From the NCBI GenBank assembly GCA_028821635.1, contig JAPPDO010000333.1, forward strand, positions 1 through 5,298: DNA of 5,298 nt. The letters run 5' to 3'. The stretch comes from Ekhidna sp. (GTDB lineage Bacteria; Bacteroidota; Bacteroidia; Cytophagales; Cyclobacteriaceae). The notes under the pieces were generated by a model. That model did not search any database. It was not told the DNA's origin and saw only the letters and a list, made by a program, of their open reading frames with translations. A program made the position numbers and the translations under genes. Of this stretch, positions 4,407-5,298 are shown piece by piece (the first letter of the stretch is position 1; every line of letters begins with the position of its first letter).

Positions 4407-5298
4407 ATGAAAAAATTATGTTTTTGCTCTCTATTACTGTTTTTTACCATATCCGGATATAGTCAGTCCACACGGTTCACTTCCGAAAGAAATACTTACT
4501 CCAGACAAGATTCACTTCGAGGTTCCATCACTCCCGAGCGTGCCTGGTGGGATGTGCTACATTACGACCTTAAAGTAGATATAAATATTGAATCACAAAC
4601 CATCAATGGGAGCAATATAATTACTTATAAGGTTTTAGAAAACCATAACATACTCCAAATTGATCTCCAGCTACCGATGATAATCAATGAAGTTACTCAG
4701 GAAGGTAAAGCACTTGACCTTATTCGTGAGGGTAACGCACATTTTGTAACGTTGATAAAAGATCAGGTTAAGGATGCCGAGAACAGCATAAACATAACTT
4801 TCTCGGGAAAGCCCAGGACAGCAATCAGGGCTCCGTGGGATGGTGGATTTAGTTGGACAAAAGATGAGAATGGGAAGCCATTCGTAGCTACCTCCAATCA
4901 GGGACTTGGAGCCAGTATCTGGTGGCCATGTAAGGATCACCCTTATGATGAACCGGATGATGGACAACTTTTGAGTATAACCGTTCCAAAAGAACTGATA
5001 GCCGTTGGGAATGGAAGGTTGGTAGACACGAAAAATTTAACCAACAAAAAAACTTATGTTTGGAGGGTTGTTAATCCAATCAACAGTTATGGGGTGAATG
5101 TGAATATTGGAGATTATACTAATATCTCTTCCTCCTATAACGGGATGAAGGGAAAGCTTGATGTAGATTTTTGGGTGTTGAGACAAAACAAAGCAAAGGC
5201 TGAGGAACAATTTCAGGATGCTTATAGAGTGTTGGAAGCACTGGAATATTGGTTTGGTCCTTATCCGTTCTATGAAGATAGCTATAAGTTAGTAGAGG
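4407..5298 (+). CDS. Secreted M1-family metallopeptidase (N-terminal part)
   Basis: The first 297 residues of a gene that continues past the window edge. Residues 1-20, MKKLCFCSLLLFFTISGYSQ, form a Sec signal peptide of Bacteroidota type, so the product is periplasmic or outward-facing. The mature part opens with RAWWDVLHYDLKVDI (about 45-59), the first strands of the M1 aminopeptidase N-terminal beta-sandwich. It continues with the subgroup motif NQGLGASIWWPCKDH (164-178) and YWFGPYPFYEDSYKLVE (281-297), which leads into the substrate-binding GxMEx loop. The zinc site HExxH-x18-E that defines catalysis lies beyond the edge and cannot be confirmed. The family removes N-terminal residues from peptides using one zinc ion; here that would serve peptide or nutrient breakdown outside the cytoplasm. 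The start is the only ATG that keeps a proper signal peptide; an earlier ATG at 4390 meets a stop after five codons. Related cargo can carry a T9SS C-terminus, which is not visible here. Confidence 0.93.
   Translation, partial: MKKLCFCSLLLFFTISGYSQSTRFTSERNTYSRQDSLRGSITPERAWWDVLHYDLKVDINIESQTINGSNIITYKVLENHNILQIDLQLPMIINEVTQEGKALDLIREGNAHFVTLIKDQVKDAENSINITFSGKPRTAIRAPWDGGFSWTKDENGKPFVATSNQGLGASIWWPCKDHPYDEPDDGQLLSITVPKELIAVGNGRLVDTKNLTNKKTYVWRVVNPINSYGVNVNIGDYTNISSSYNGMKGKLDVDFWVLRQNKAKAEEQFQDAYRVLEALEYWFGPYPFYEDSYKLVE

Noticed and set aside
4169..4450. Minus-strand ORF opposite rpmB and the following gap
   Set aside because: It is a shadow of rpmB, and its start region is the complement of the M1 signal-peptide codons.
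4671..4967. Minus-strand ORF within the M1 peptidase gene
   Set aside because: The plus-strand frame carries clear M1 motifs across the same bases.
1..5298. tRNA, rRNA, CRISPR, insertion sequence or phage attachment site
   Set aside because: No cloverleaf, no regularly spaced repeats, no transposase or integrase sequence and no flanking duplications were seen on either strand.

Overview
The window looks like ordinary chromosome from a member of the Bacteroidota, most likely a Cytophagales-type marine or environmental lineage. This rests on four things: the C-terminal sorting signal of a type IX secretion (T9SS) cargo, the L28 sequence type, a DUF5522 cysteine protein, and several promoter-like TAnnTTTG boxes without Shine-Dalgarno sequences. 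The genus is not determined.

Left part (1-957, minus strand): a fumarylacetoacetate hydrolase (FAH) superfamily enzyme with all visible metal ligands (349-957) is followed 13 bases later by an 83-residue coiled-coil protein (84-335), probably as one operon. A TAnnTTTG box lies almost on the FAH start codon. Bases 958-1236 hold no convincing gene.

Middle (1237-2285, plus strand): a G+C-rich, heavily decayed remnant of a T9SS-secreted surface protein. Reading across frames recovers a signal peptide, Calx-beta sequence, an HYR/Ig-like segment and a complete T9SS type A C-terminus. They are separated by several frame changes and stop codons. Domain identity is clear, but it is not a working gene.

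Right-middle (2341-3783, minus strand): an ornithine aminotransferase is complete in one frame over about 429 codons except for a single in-frame TGA at codon 172, where relatives have glycine. It has a promoter, an intact active site, a 12-residue cysteine-rich insertion relative to the human enzyme, and a strong 13-bp hairpin terminator about 100 bases beyond its stop.

Right part (3829-5298, plus strand): a 55-residue DUF5522 protein is divergent from the aminotransferase, and the aminotransferase -33 element lies inside its first codons. Next come rpmB (ribosomal protein L28) behind the best promoter in the window, a doubtful 33-codon ORF overlapping the rpmB stop as ATGA, and the first 297 residues of a secreted M1 metallopeptidase that runs off the edge.

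No new defence, mobile or RNA system is visible. The points most worth checking are the lone nonsense codon in the aminotransferase, its cysteine insertion, the small DUF5522 gene, and the decayed T9SS cargo gene with a frame change at a G6 tract.
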